Assembly (NCBI GenBank): GCA_032111745.1
Contig: JAULUH010000080.1
Location: 1-23,529 of the forward strand
From: JAULUH01 sp032111745
GTDB lineage: Bacteria > Chloroflexota > Anaerolineae > JAAEKA01
Length of the DNA stretch: 23,529 nucleotides
Direction of reading: 5' to 3'
The notes beneath the pieces are model-generated. The model searched no databases, was not told the origin of the DNA, and worked only from the letters and a program-made list of their open reading frames with translations. Positions 7,831 to 15,184 of this stretch are shown in pieces (positions within the stretch are counted from its first letter, which is position 1; every line of letters starts with the position of its first letter). Position numbers and translations under genes: made by a program.

Positions 7831-9786
7831 ATGCGTGACCCCTCCTGGAGCCAGCCTGCTCCGGCCCGGCCATCCCTCTGGTCCAGGCCGGCCTTCTGGC
7901 TGATCCTTCTCCTGCTTCTCCTCCTCCTCCTCCTCGGCGCCAATCTGCTGCGGGCAGGCCTGGCCACGCGCGCCGTGCTCGCCGACCTCCGTAGCCTGGA
8001 GGCGCTGAATACCGATGCCCTGGCCAGCCTCAGCCCGGCAGACCTCGCCGGCTTGCGCGACCGCTTCGCCAGCATCGAGACCAACCTGGCCGTCGTCGAT
8101 CATCATGCCGGGCCCTTGCTCCCTGTCCTCAGCCGCCTCGGGTGGCTGCCGGGCATCGGTGAAGAGCTCGCCGCCGCCCCCGAATTGCTGCAGCTGGCCA
8201 CCTCCATGGCCACCGCCGGCCGCGCTGCGCTGGAAGGTGCCGGCCCCGTGTTGGCGGCTTTCCAATCCGAGGGCGCGGGCAGCGCCCTGGCCCGTGTGCT
8301 GCCAGCCCTTGCCGGATCGACTGCCCACTGGCAGGAGGCCGAGCGGGCCCTGGCCGGTGCCGCCGCCGTGCGCGCCCAGCTTGACACCACCGGCCTTGAT
8401 CCGCGCCTGGCCAATCAGCTTCGCCGGCTGGATGCCTACCTCCCTGAGTTGCAGGCCGCCGTCGGCCTGGGCCAGGTAGCGCCAGCCCTCCTGGGCGCTG
8501 GCGAAGCACGCAGCTACCTGCTCCTGGCCCAGAACAGCGACGAGCTCCGGCCCACCGGTGGATTTATCAGCGGCGTGGGCCAGCTCACCCTGGACGCCGG
8601 CGAGATCGGCCCGCTGGACTTCCAGGACAGCTACGACATCTACAACCCGAACGTCGACCATCCGCGCGCGCCTGCCGACCTGGAGCAGTACATGCTGGCC
8701 CAGATGCTGCTGGTGCGCGACGCCAACTGGTCCCCTGACTTCCCCACTACAGCCGCCGTGGTCCGGTCCCTCTATTTGCTCGACACGGGCCGCACCGCCG
8801 ATGGCGTGATCGCCTTCGACGTGGAGGCCGTGCGCCGCATCGTGGCCGCCCTGGAACCCCTGGCCTTGCCCGGCTACGCCGAGCCCCTGACCTCGGCCAA
8901 CCTTACCACTGCCCTGCGCCAGGTCTGGGCCGTTCCGGCCGCTGCCGAGGGTACGGTCGTGGAGGCCACCACTTCCGACTGGTGGACCCACCGTAAGGAT
9001 TTTATGGCAGACCTGGCCACCGCCGCCCGTGCCAAGCTCGAGGCGGGGGAGGTCGATTTCGCCAAGCTAGCCTGGGCCATCCGGAGCTCCCTCGACGAGA
9101 AACACCTGCTAGTAGCGCTCGACGATCGGGCCGTGATGCAGGCCATGGCGCAGGCCGGCTGGCATGGTGGACTGGTGACCGGCGATGGAGACTACCTCTT
9201 CGCTGTGGATACCAACGTGGGTTGGAACAAGGTCAACGTCATCGTGTCACGCGACACCCATTACCGCATCACCCCTGGCCCGGACGGTAGCGCCGAGGCT
9301 GAGCTTGTCCTGGTCTACCGGCACGGCGGCCAGCCCTCCGAGGCCTCGTGCGAGCATGTCGCCGCCCACTACGGGGATACCTACGAGGACATGGTGGAGC
9401 GCTGCTACTTCAACTATTTGCGTGTCTATGTGCCGGCGGAGGCCAGGCTGCTTTCGACCGCAGGCCTGGAACCTGGCACCGAGCGCAGCTTCCCCGGCGA
9501 GCAGGATACCACCGTCATGGCCGGCTTTGTGGTCGTGCCCCCCGGGCAGGAACGCCAGGTGCGCCTTACCTACCAGCTGCCCCCAGGCACCGTGGGCAGG
9601 GACCGCTACCAGCTGCACGTGCAGAAGCAGGCCGGCACACCGCCCTGGCCTATGGTGGTCGACCTGCTCGCCCCCGGTGCCGGCTGGCGACCGGTGGCCC
9701 CGGAGGGCCAGGCCACGGAGACCGGCGTCTCGTTCGCCTTTGACCTGGTCACCGATACCGCTGTCATCGCCCGCCGCACCAACTGA
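7831..9786 (+). CDS. DUF4012 family membrane-anchored protein
   Basis: The product is 651 residues. A short basic N-terminus and one transmembrane helix (about residues 21-42, almost all Leu from a CTC/CTT run) would leave the rest outside the membrane. Residues about 45-220 are helical. The hallmark block of PF13196 follows: LLLAQNSDELRPTGGFISGV, GQLTLDAGEIGPLDFQDSYD and WSPDFPTTAAVV. The C-terminal third (YRITPGPDGSAEAELVLVYR onward) is beta-rich. DUF4012 proteins occur next to polysaccharide and surface-protein genes in Chloroflexota and Actinomycetota, and their biochemical role is not established. No Shine-Dalgarno site is visible before ATG 7831. The FN3 gene starts 6 bases after the stop, which suggests one transcript. 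Confidence 0.85.
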   Translation: MRDPSWSQPAPARPSLWSRPAFWLILLLLLLLLLLGANLLRAGLATRAVLADLRSLEALNTDALASLSPADLAGLRDRFASIETNLAVVDHHAGPLLPVLSRLGWLPGIGEELAAAPELLQLATSMATAGRAALEGAGPVLAAFQSEGAGSALARVLPALAGSTAHWQEAERALAGAAAVRAQLDTTGLDPRLANQLRRLDAYLPELQAAVGLGQVAPALLGAGEARSYLLLAQNSDELRPTGGFISGVGQLTLDAGEIGPLDFQDSYDIYNPNVDHPRAPADLEQYMLAQMLLVRDANWSPDFPTTAAVVRSLYLLDTGRTADGVIAFDVEAVRRIVAALEPLALPGYAEPLTSANLTTALRQVWAVPAAAEGTVVEATTSDWWTHRKDFMADLATAARAKLEAGEVDFAKLAWAIRSSLDEKHLLVALDDRAVMQAMAQAGWHGGLVTGDGDYLFAVDTNVGWNKVNVIVSRDTHYRITPGPDGSAEAELVLVYRHGGQPSEASCEHVAAHYGDTYEDMVERCYFNYLRVYVPAEARLLSTAGLEPGTERSFPGEQDTTVMAGFVVVPPGQERQVRLTYQLPPGTVGRDRYQLHVQKQAGTPPWPMVVDLLAPGAGWRPVAPEGQATETGVSFAFDLVTDTAVIARRTN

Positions 9787-9792
9787 TACAGT

Positions 9793-10311
9793 ATGACTGC
9801 CATGTCTCGCCCTTTTCTCACACCGTCGAAACGCCTGCTGGTTTGGCGGGCCATGCTCGCGGCAGCGCTGCTCCTGGCTGCCAGCCCGGCCCTGGTCGCA
9901 GCCGGCTCAGCCAGCCCGGCCCGCCAGGACCCGGAGCCAGGCCAGCCCATCGTCATCCGCTGGTCCACCGAGACCGAGGTCGACACCGCCGGCTTCAACC
10001 TCTATCGCTCCCTGAGCGCCGGTGGCCCCTGGGAAAAAATCAACGACCGGCTGGTTCCCGGCGCGCCTGACCCCCTGCTCGGCGGCTCCTACGTGTTCAC
10101 CGACACCGAGGTCATCGCCGGCCAGACCTATTGGTACGAGCTGGAGGAGGTCGAGACCACCGGCAAGGTCACGCGCCTTCAACAGACCCAGGCCGTGGCT
10201 CAGCCGCAGTCCGGGGTCGTGGTGGGTGGTATTCCGTGCGGCACTGTGTTGCTGCCCGCTGCGGCCCTCGCCGCCGCCGTTATCACCCGGCGCAGCCGCG
10301 GCACCAGGTAG
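9793..10311 (+). CDS. Small FN3 domain surface protein with Cys-containing C-terminal anchor
   Basis: The product is 172 residues. The signal peptide is about residues 14-38 (LLVWRAMLAAALLLAASPALVAA). A single FN3-like domain spans about 50-138: IVIRWSTETEVDTAGFNLYR, YVFTDTEVIAGQTYWYELEEV. The end is VVVGGIPCGTVLLPAAALAA with tail RRSRGTR: a Gly-Gly-x-x-Cys-Gly motif (Cys149), a hydrophobic helix and a basic end. This matches the tail of the second FN3 protein (13560-14651) closely and looks like a sorting or anchoring signal. ATG 9793 is used; ATG 9802 is an alternative. It sits between DUF4012 and a C25 peptidase. Its function is unknown, perhaps as a peptidase partner or substrate. Confidence 0.75.
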   Translation: MTAMSRPFLTPSKRLLVWRAMLAAALLLAASPALVAAGSASPARQDPEPGQPIVIRWSTETEVDTAGFNLYRSLSAGGPWEKINDRLVPGAPDPLLGGSYVFTDTEVIAGQTYWYELEEVETTGKVTRLQQTQAVAQPQSGVVVGGIPCGTVLLPAAALAAAVITRRSRGTR

Positions 10312-10425
10312 CTGTTGGGGGAACTTCTCCCATCGGTCATTCGTCTCAACCTTGCGAGTGCAGCTTTGCGCCCGCGACGGGGTACGCGCGCTGCCTGGCT
10401 TTGCGCCCACTCCAGGGTTCTTTGC

Positions 10426-10430
10426 GGAGG
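10426..10430 (+). promoter_or_regulatory. Shine-Dalgarno site fixing a GTG start at 10437
   Basis: GGAGG lies 6 bases before GTG 10437. The frame is open back to 10131, but that part overlaps the FN3 gene in another frame. A clear signal peptide begins at 10437. Confidence 0.85.
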
Positions 10431-10436
10431 AACATC

Positions 10437-13400
10437 GTGTCGATTAGATTGCGCTCCGGCCTGATGCTGGCCGTGCTTTTGCTGGCGTTCACCCTGGTGG
10501 CGGTCCCCGCTCCTCTGGCACATACCCAGGGTGCCACCAGTGCGCCTCAGCTGCTCCAGGCCGACTCTGGTCGTCTGGTCTTCGAGCTCTCTGTCCCCCT
10601 GCCTCAGATTGAGCAGGTGCCGGCGGATGGACAGCTCTATCAACGCCTCGGCATCCCCGGCTACGCTGCTTTTGGCCAACCCGGCCAGCCCGAACTGCCA
10701 GGGACCGGCGTTCTGATCGGCATCCCCCCCACGGGCGACATCACGGTGCGAGTCCTGGAACAGCAGGTCGAGGATTTACCCGGGACCTATGCCGTCTATC
10801 CCGTGCCTTCCTGGGTTCCCATGGATGGCGAGGCGCCGGCCGCGCCGGACTCGGCGACCGGCCTGCGCCCCCAGGTGGCTCCGGATGCTGGCATATACGC
10901 CGGGAACGCCTTCTGGCCCGCTGAGACGGTCTCTGTTGGGGAGATCGGCTGGCTGCGCCAGCAACGCGTGGCCCGCCTGGCCGTGCACCCGGTCCAACTA
11001 AACCCTGCAGAGGGCCGCGTGCGCGTCGCCCGTTTCCTGCGCGTCGAGGTGACTTTCTCCGCACTCCCAGCCCTGGCTGCGACCGAGGCCCCGCAAGCGC
11101 CCGACAGTTTCGATCCCCTGCTGCAGGCCCAGCTGCTGAACTACGACCAGGGCCGCTCCTGGCGCCTGGCCCGCCCGGAGTCGAGGGAGCTGCAGGCCGT
11201 GGAGCAGACACCCCGCCCCGGCGATACCTCCCGCACCTGGCTTAAGCTGGTCGTGCGCACAGCCGGCCTGTATCGCGTCACCGCCGATGACCTGCGCGGT
11301 GCCGGCGTGCCCGCCATGGCCAGCGCCAACCCGGCCCTGCTCCAGGTCTGGCGCCACGGCCGCCAGGTGCCGGCGGATTTTCTGGGCGACCTGGACGGCA
11401 CGTTTGGTCCCGGCGAGGCCCTGGCCTTCTACGCCAACGTGCAACCCTCTATCTTCAGCCTCGACACTATCTACTGGCTCACCGTGGGCGATCAACCGGG
11501 CTCGCGCATGGCCAGCCTCAACGGCACGCCGTGGGGCCTGTCTCCCCAGACGGCGGTCCCGGCTATGGTGCGGCTCGAGGAGGACCTGATCTATCGCACC
11601 GACCTCCCCTCCGGCCCCACCCCCTCCGATCCTCGCTGGTATTGGGATAAGATCTCCAGTTTTGGCATTGGCAGCAAGAACCTCCAGGTCACCCTCCCGG
11701 CCGCACTAAGCAGTGGCTACACGGCTACTCTCCGTGCTCGCTTCATTGGCATCAGCAGCCTGGCCGACGTGGCCCCCGATCACCACCTGCGCTGGGAGAT
11801 CAACGGCCGGGTCATCGGCGACATGACCTGGGATGGTGCGGAGCCGCTTGTGGGCACCCTTTCCTTCCCCGCTGGCTGGCTCACCGCGGGCGACAACCAG
11901 CTGCGTGTGGTGCTGCCCAGGGAACGGCCAGAGATCAGGCAGGACGAGAGCTACCTGGATTGGGTGGAGATCACCTACCGGCGGTCGACCCAACAGGTCC
12001 AGGATGTGCTGGCCTTCCGAGTCGAGGGCACTGGACGCCGTGACGTGGCGATCCAGCGCTTCTCGGGCACGGACGTGCTGCTCTACGACGTGACCGACGG
12101 CGAGGCGCCCCGCCGGGTGCAGGGCATGGAGATTGAGGAAGCCGTCCCCCCCACGGCCCTGGCTGCGACGCCGGCGGTGGACGCCGCCAACCTGGCCCGC
12201 CGCATGCACCTGCCCCTGGTGACCCTCGGGCATCGCACCGGAACCTTTGCCGTGCGCTTCGGCGTAGAGCTAAGCAGCCCGCGCCAGTTCGTCGCCTCCC
12301 GGCTGGGGGTCCTGCGCCCGGTTGACCAGCTCATCGTCGACCAGGGCTCCAACTGGCGCTCACCCGATCGCCGGGCCGACTACCTGCTGGTCACCCATGG
12401 TAGCCTCACGCCAGCCGCCCAGACCCTGGCCAGCCATCGCCAGAGCCGGGGCCTGGCCGTCGCCCTGGTCGACGTGCAGGACATCTACGATGAGTTCGGC
12501 AACGGCGAGGTGAGCCCCACCGCCATCCGCGACTTCGTGGCCTACGCCTATCAGAACTGGCGGGCGCCGGCTCCGGCCTATGTCCTGCTCATGGGCGATG
12601 GCCACTACGATTTTCGTATGGCCACAGGCCTCAGCAGCGTGCCGGTCCTCATCCCCCCCTACTACGGCTGCTTCGATCCCTGGGTGTGCGAGGTGGCCAG
12701 CGACAACCACTACGTCGCCGTCAGCGGCAACGACCGGCTGCCCGACCTGGCCATCGGCCGCATCACCGCTACCAACCTGGACGACGCTATCCGCATCGTG
12801 GCCAAGATCGTCGACTACGAGCGCCAGCTACCTACCGGGGCCTGGCGCAGCTCGCTGGCCTTCATCGCCGATAACTATCGCGATTCCGCCGGCCGCCCCG
12901 ACGGTGCCGGCAACTTCGAGAGCTTCTCCGAGGCCGTGATCGGCCAGCTGCCCCCGGCCTACAACGCCAGTCGTATCTACTACGATCCCTACTCAGCTGA
13001 CGATGCGGGTGAGAGCTTTCGTCATCGCGCGCCCCAGGCCGCTACCACTGCCATCCTCGATCAGGTTAACCAGGGCCAGCTTTTCGTCAACTACATCGGC
13101 CATGCCGCATCCAATCTCTGGGCCAGCGAGTGGCTGCTGGTGGGCAAGGCTCGTGACCGCAACGACGTGGCCCAGATGGCCAACGGGCCGCGGCTGCCCA
13201 TCTTCGTCGACATGACCTGCCTGAGCGGGAACTTCGCCGAGCCTGGCCGCGAGGCCCTCCAGGAAACCCTGCTGGCTCACACGGGCGGCGGGTCGGTGGC
13301 CGGCTGGGCCGCTACCGGCCTGGGCGTCGCCAACGGCCACGACGTGCTGCACCGGGGGTTCTACCAGGCCCTCTTCGGCGGCGGTGTCACCAGGCTCGGC

Positions 13401-13544
13401 CTGGCCGCCGTGGCTGCCAAGCAAGCCCTGTGGGCTCAAACCGGCGCTGCCCACGCCGACCTGCTGGATACCTTCGGCCTCGTTGGCGATCCCGCTCTTG
13501 ACATCCCCCTGTCCCCTGTGCTACTATCGCAGGCTGATCGTTGA
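10437..13544 (+). CDS. Secreted PorU/gingipain-like C25 cysteine peptidase
   Basis: The product is 1035 residues from GTG 10437. The signal peptide is residues about 6-31 (RSGLMLAVLLLAFTLVAVPA). Residues about 35-235 resemble the C25 propeptide: GQPELPGTGVLIGIPPTGD, LAVHPVQLNPAEGRVRVARF. About 265-360 carry TWLKLVVRTAGLYRVTADDL, as in PorU-type proteins. A beta-sandwich spans about 395-540 (YLDWVEITYRRS, LLYDVTDGEAPR). The catalytic domain from about 640 shows VLLMGDGHYDF, SDNHYVAVSGNDRLPDLAIG, catalytic His889 in NYIGHAASNLWASE and catalytic Cys928 in FVDMTCLSGNF. Family C25 (clan CD) includes gingipains and PorU, the type IX secretion sortase. No anchor or type IX C-terminal domain is seen. 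It lies between two FN3 proteins. Proteolysis is well supported; sortase action is speculative. Confidence 0.88.
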   Translation: MSIRLRSGLMLAVLLLAFTLVAVPAPLAHTQGATSAPQLLQADSGRLVFELSVPLPQIEQVPADGQLYQRLGIPGYAAFGQPGQPELPGTGVLIGIPPTGDITVRVLEQQVEDLPGTYAVYPVPSWVPMDGEAPAAPDSATGLRPQVAPDAGIYAGNAFWPAETVSVGEIGWLRQQRVARLAVHPVQLNPAEGRVRVARFLRVEVTFSALPALAATEAPQAPDSFDPLLQAQLLNYDQGRSWRLARPESRELQAVEQTPRPGDTSRTWLKLVVRTAGLYRVTADDLRGAGVPAMASANPALLQVWRHGRQVPADFLGDLDGTFGPGEALAFYANVQPSIFSLDTIYWLTVGDQPGSRMASLNGTPWGLSPQTAVPAMVRLEEDLIYRTDLPSGPTPSDPRWYWDKISSFGIGSKNLQVTLPAALSSGYTATLRARFIGISSLADVAPDHHLRWEINGRVIGDMTWDGAEPLVGTLSFPAGWLTAGDNQLRVVLPRERPEIRQDESYLDWVEITYRRSTQQVQDVLAFRVEGTGRRDVAIQRFSGTDVLLYDVTDGEAPRRVQGMEIEEAVPPTALAATPAVDAANLARRMHLPLVTLGHRTGTFAVRFGVELSSPRQFVASRLGVLRPVDQLIVDQGSNWRSPDRRADYLLVTHGSLTPAAQTLASHRQSRGLAVALVDVQDIYDEFGNGEVSPTAIRDFVAYAYQNWRAPAPAYVLLMGDGHYDFRMATGLSSVPVLIPPYYGCFDPWVCEVASDNHYVAVSGNDRLPDLAIGRITATNLDDAIRIVAKIVDYERQLPTGAWRSSLAFIADNYRDSAGRPDGAGNFESFSEAVIGQLPPAYNASRIYYDPYSADDAGESFRHRAPQAATTAILDQVNQGQLFVNYIGHAASNLWASEWLLVGKARDRNDVAQMANGPRLPIFVDMTCLSGNFAEPGREALQETLLAHTGGGSVAGWAATGLGVANGHDVLHRGFYQALFGGGVTRLGLAAVAAKQALWAQTGAAHADLLDTFGLVGDPALDIPLSPVLLSQADR

Positions 13545-13547
13545 GGC

Positions 13548-13552
13548 AGGAG
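13548..13552 (+). promoter_or_regulatory. Shine-Dalgarno site fixing a GTG start at 13560
   Basis: AGGAG lies 7 bases before GTG 13560 and within the 15-base gap after the C25 peptidase stop. This indicates co-transcription of peptidase and FN3 protein. Confidence 0.75.
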
Positions 13553-13559
13553 CGTTGAA

Positions 13560-14651
13560 GTGCCGTTTTCCCTGATCCCTTGTCGCCGCGGCGTCGCCCT
13601 CGTGGTGGCGCTGGCCGTGGCTTTTTTGATCCTCACCCTCGTGGGTTGGCCCGCGGCCAGGGCCGCCGTAGGGCTGTCCAGCTTCTCAGCCACCCCAGAT
13701 CCAGCCGCTGGCATCATCCAGGTAACCTGGGCCACCGAGACCGAGGTCGACGTGGCCGCCTTCCGTGTCCTGCGCAACAGCACGCCGGTGTCTGCGAACG
13801 CGCAGCAGGTGGACCAGCAGCCGGCCCGTGGCGCGGCCGTCACCGGCGCCGGCTATGATTTCGCCGATAGCACCGTGAGCCCCGGAACCACCTACTACTA
13901 CTGGCTCTACGAGCTCACCGTCGACGGCCAGCTCAATCTGCTCAGGACCAGCTTGATGGCTGAGGACTACATCACTGCGGCGCTACCGGCCAGCACGACT
14001 CCTCCCGCTACTCCCCCCGCCACCAGCTCTGCCACCAATACACCCACCACTCTGCCAGCCACGAATACGCCCACCGCTACGCCGCCTGGTACCAATACTC
14101 CTGTCGCTACGTCACCGGTAGGAGTCACCAGCACGCCCACCTCGGCGGCGCTCTTTGGGCTCACACCCACCGTGCCGCAGCCGGGGTCGGCGCCATCCCT
14201 TCAGTCCACCCCACTCTCGGCTACGCCGGCTACAGGATCGCAGGTTGCGCCCCCGGACTCCGCGTTTGCCCAGCAGCCGCTCTCACCCCTCGCCACTCCT
14301 GTCGCTACTCTGGCCATCGCCTCGCCCCAGGGCAGCCAGCCGCTGCCGGGTGATCCCGGGGCCACAGCACAGGGGGGCACAACCCCTGGCGGCGTACCAG
14401 CCTCCGCTGCAGGCGCGCCAGGAACGACACCCATGGCCGCCCGGCCCCCAGCCCAGGCACCGCAGCCCACGGTGGGCATCGACCAGCCTTCAGCGCTGCT
14501 CCAGGCCCGTCCCACCGCCACCCCGCGACCTGGCCCGCCCGCGGCCGATCGCGGCAACACCACCAGCCTCGTGGCCATAGTCGGCGGCGGCACCCTCTGC
14601 GGCGCCAGCCTCCTCGCCCTGGCCGCTCTCGTCATCTGGCGCCGCAGCTAA
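13560..14651 (+). CDS. FN3 protein with Thr/Pro stalk and Cys-containing C-terminal anchor
   Basis: The product is 363 residues from GTG 13560. Residues about 9-36 are a signal peptide (RRGVALVVALAVAFLILTLV, ending ARA). About 40-135 are an FN3-like domain homologous to the earlier small protein: IQVTWATETEVDVAAFRVLR, SPGTTYYYWLYEL. About 140-330 are low-complexity Thr, Pro, Ala and Ser with units such as TNTPT and TPPAT, a likely extended and possibly O-glycosylated stalk. The end is SLVAIVGGGTLCGASLLALA followed by ALVIWRRS, with Cys347 before the helix. The gene sits 15 bases after the C25 peptidase. A surface-exposed anchored protein is likely; its binding target is unknown. Confidence 0.78.
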   Translation: MPFSLIPCRRGVALVVALAVAFLILTLVGWPAARAAVGLSSFSATPDPAAGIIQVTWATETEVDVAAFRVLRNSTPVSANAQQVDQQPARGAAVTGAGYDFADSTVSPGTTYYYWLYELTVDGQLNLLRTSLMAEDYITAALPASTTPPATPPATSSATNTPTTLPATNTPTATPPGTNTPVATSPVGVTSTPTSAALFGLTPTVPQPGSAPSLQSTPLSATPATGSQVAPPDSAFAQQPLSPLATPVATLAIASPQGSQPLPGDPGATAQGGTTPGGVPASAAGAPGTTPMAARPPAQAPQPTVGIDQPSALLQARPTATPRPGPPAADRGNTTSLVAIVGGGTLCGASLLALAALVIWRRS

Positions 14652-14679
14652 CATGGGCAACTCTCCTGTGCTCTTCCCG

Positions 14680-14940
14680 CCCCCATCCCCTCGTAGGGCG
14701 CGGCCCTCCGTCCCGTTCCGGGATGATATCCCGTTCCGGGATGATATGGCCGCCCAGTCCTGGCACCCGCCTGACCTGGCCTGTGCCCCACACCTCGCCG
14801 CCCCCCCCTTCGCTGCGTCCGAACCCCCATCCCCTCGTAGGGCGCGGCCCTCCGCGGCCGCCCAGTCCTGGCACCCGCCTGACCTGGCCTGTGCCCCGCC
14901 CCCCGCCGCCCCCCCTTCGCGGCGCCCGAACCCCCATCCC
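14680..14940. repeat. Tandem long intergenic repeats, 144 and 107 bp plus a stub
   Basis: The gap 14652-15184 (533 bases) has no credible gene. Units start at 14680, 14824 and 14931 with CCCCCATCCCC; the first two continue TCGTAGGGCGCGGCCCTCCG and then GGCCGCCCAGTCCTGGCACC. The first unit is longer by exactly 37 bases because it holds the 18-bp tandem described separately. The third is truncated after about 10 bases. Confidence 0.85.
14711..14746. repeat. Two tandem 18-bp repeats, each a small palindrome
   Basis: TCCCGTTCCGGGATGATA occurs twice without a gap (14711-14728, 14729-14746). Each copy can fold as TCCCG-TTC-CGGGA. It is present in only one of the two long repeat units around it, so it looks like a separate insertion or a lost segment. 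Confidence 0.85.
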
Positions 14941-15036
14941 CCGCATGGTGCGGTTGAGATGGCGGACTCTCTGGGCGAAAGATCTGGCCATGGTGGAACT
15001 AGTTGGAACGAACGGCTTCCGTGCCCGCCCCCTGCG

Positions 15037-15146
15037 CGCTTCGTGCTTCGCGGCTTCATATTTCGCGCTTCGCGCTTCGTGCATTCGCCTAACCTTCGCG
15101 CCTCCGTGATCCAAACCTCCGTGATCCAAAGCTCCGTGATCCAACC
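15037..15146. repeat. CTTCG-type and CTCCGTGATCCAA repeats
   Basis: CTTCGTGCTTCGCGGCTTC-type units begin near 15040. CTTCGTGCATTCG at 15075-15087 is identical to a unit at 7711-7723 and 7742-7754. A 15-bp unit starting CTCCGTGATCCAA is repeated three times (15102, 15117, 15132). This is the same repeat class as the 7.4-7.8 kb gap. Confidence 0.8.
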
Positions 15147-15184
15147 CGCGCCCCCCTGCCCATCACTACGAGTCACCTTGTCTA

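Noticed and set aside
7417..8991. Long - strand frame (524 codons) through the repeat array into the DUF4012 gene
   Set aside because: Half of it is repeat-derived peptide (KGREGREARRARSAKGTKGE-like) and the rest is antisense to a recognised protein family.
10131..10436. Upstream extension of the large C25 peptidase
   Set aside because: This stretch overlaps the FN3 gene in another frame. A strong ribosome site and signal peptide place the start at GTG 10437.
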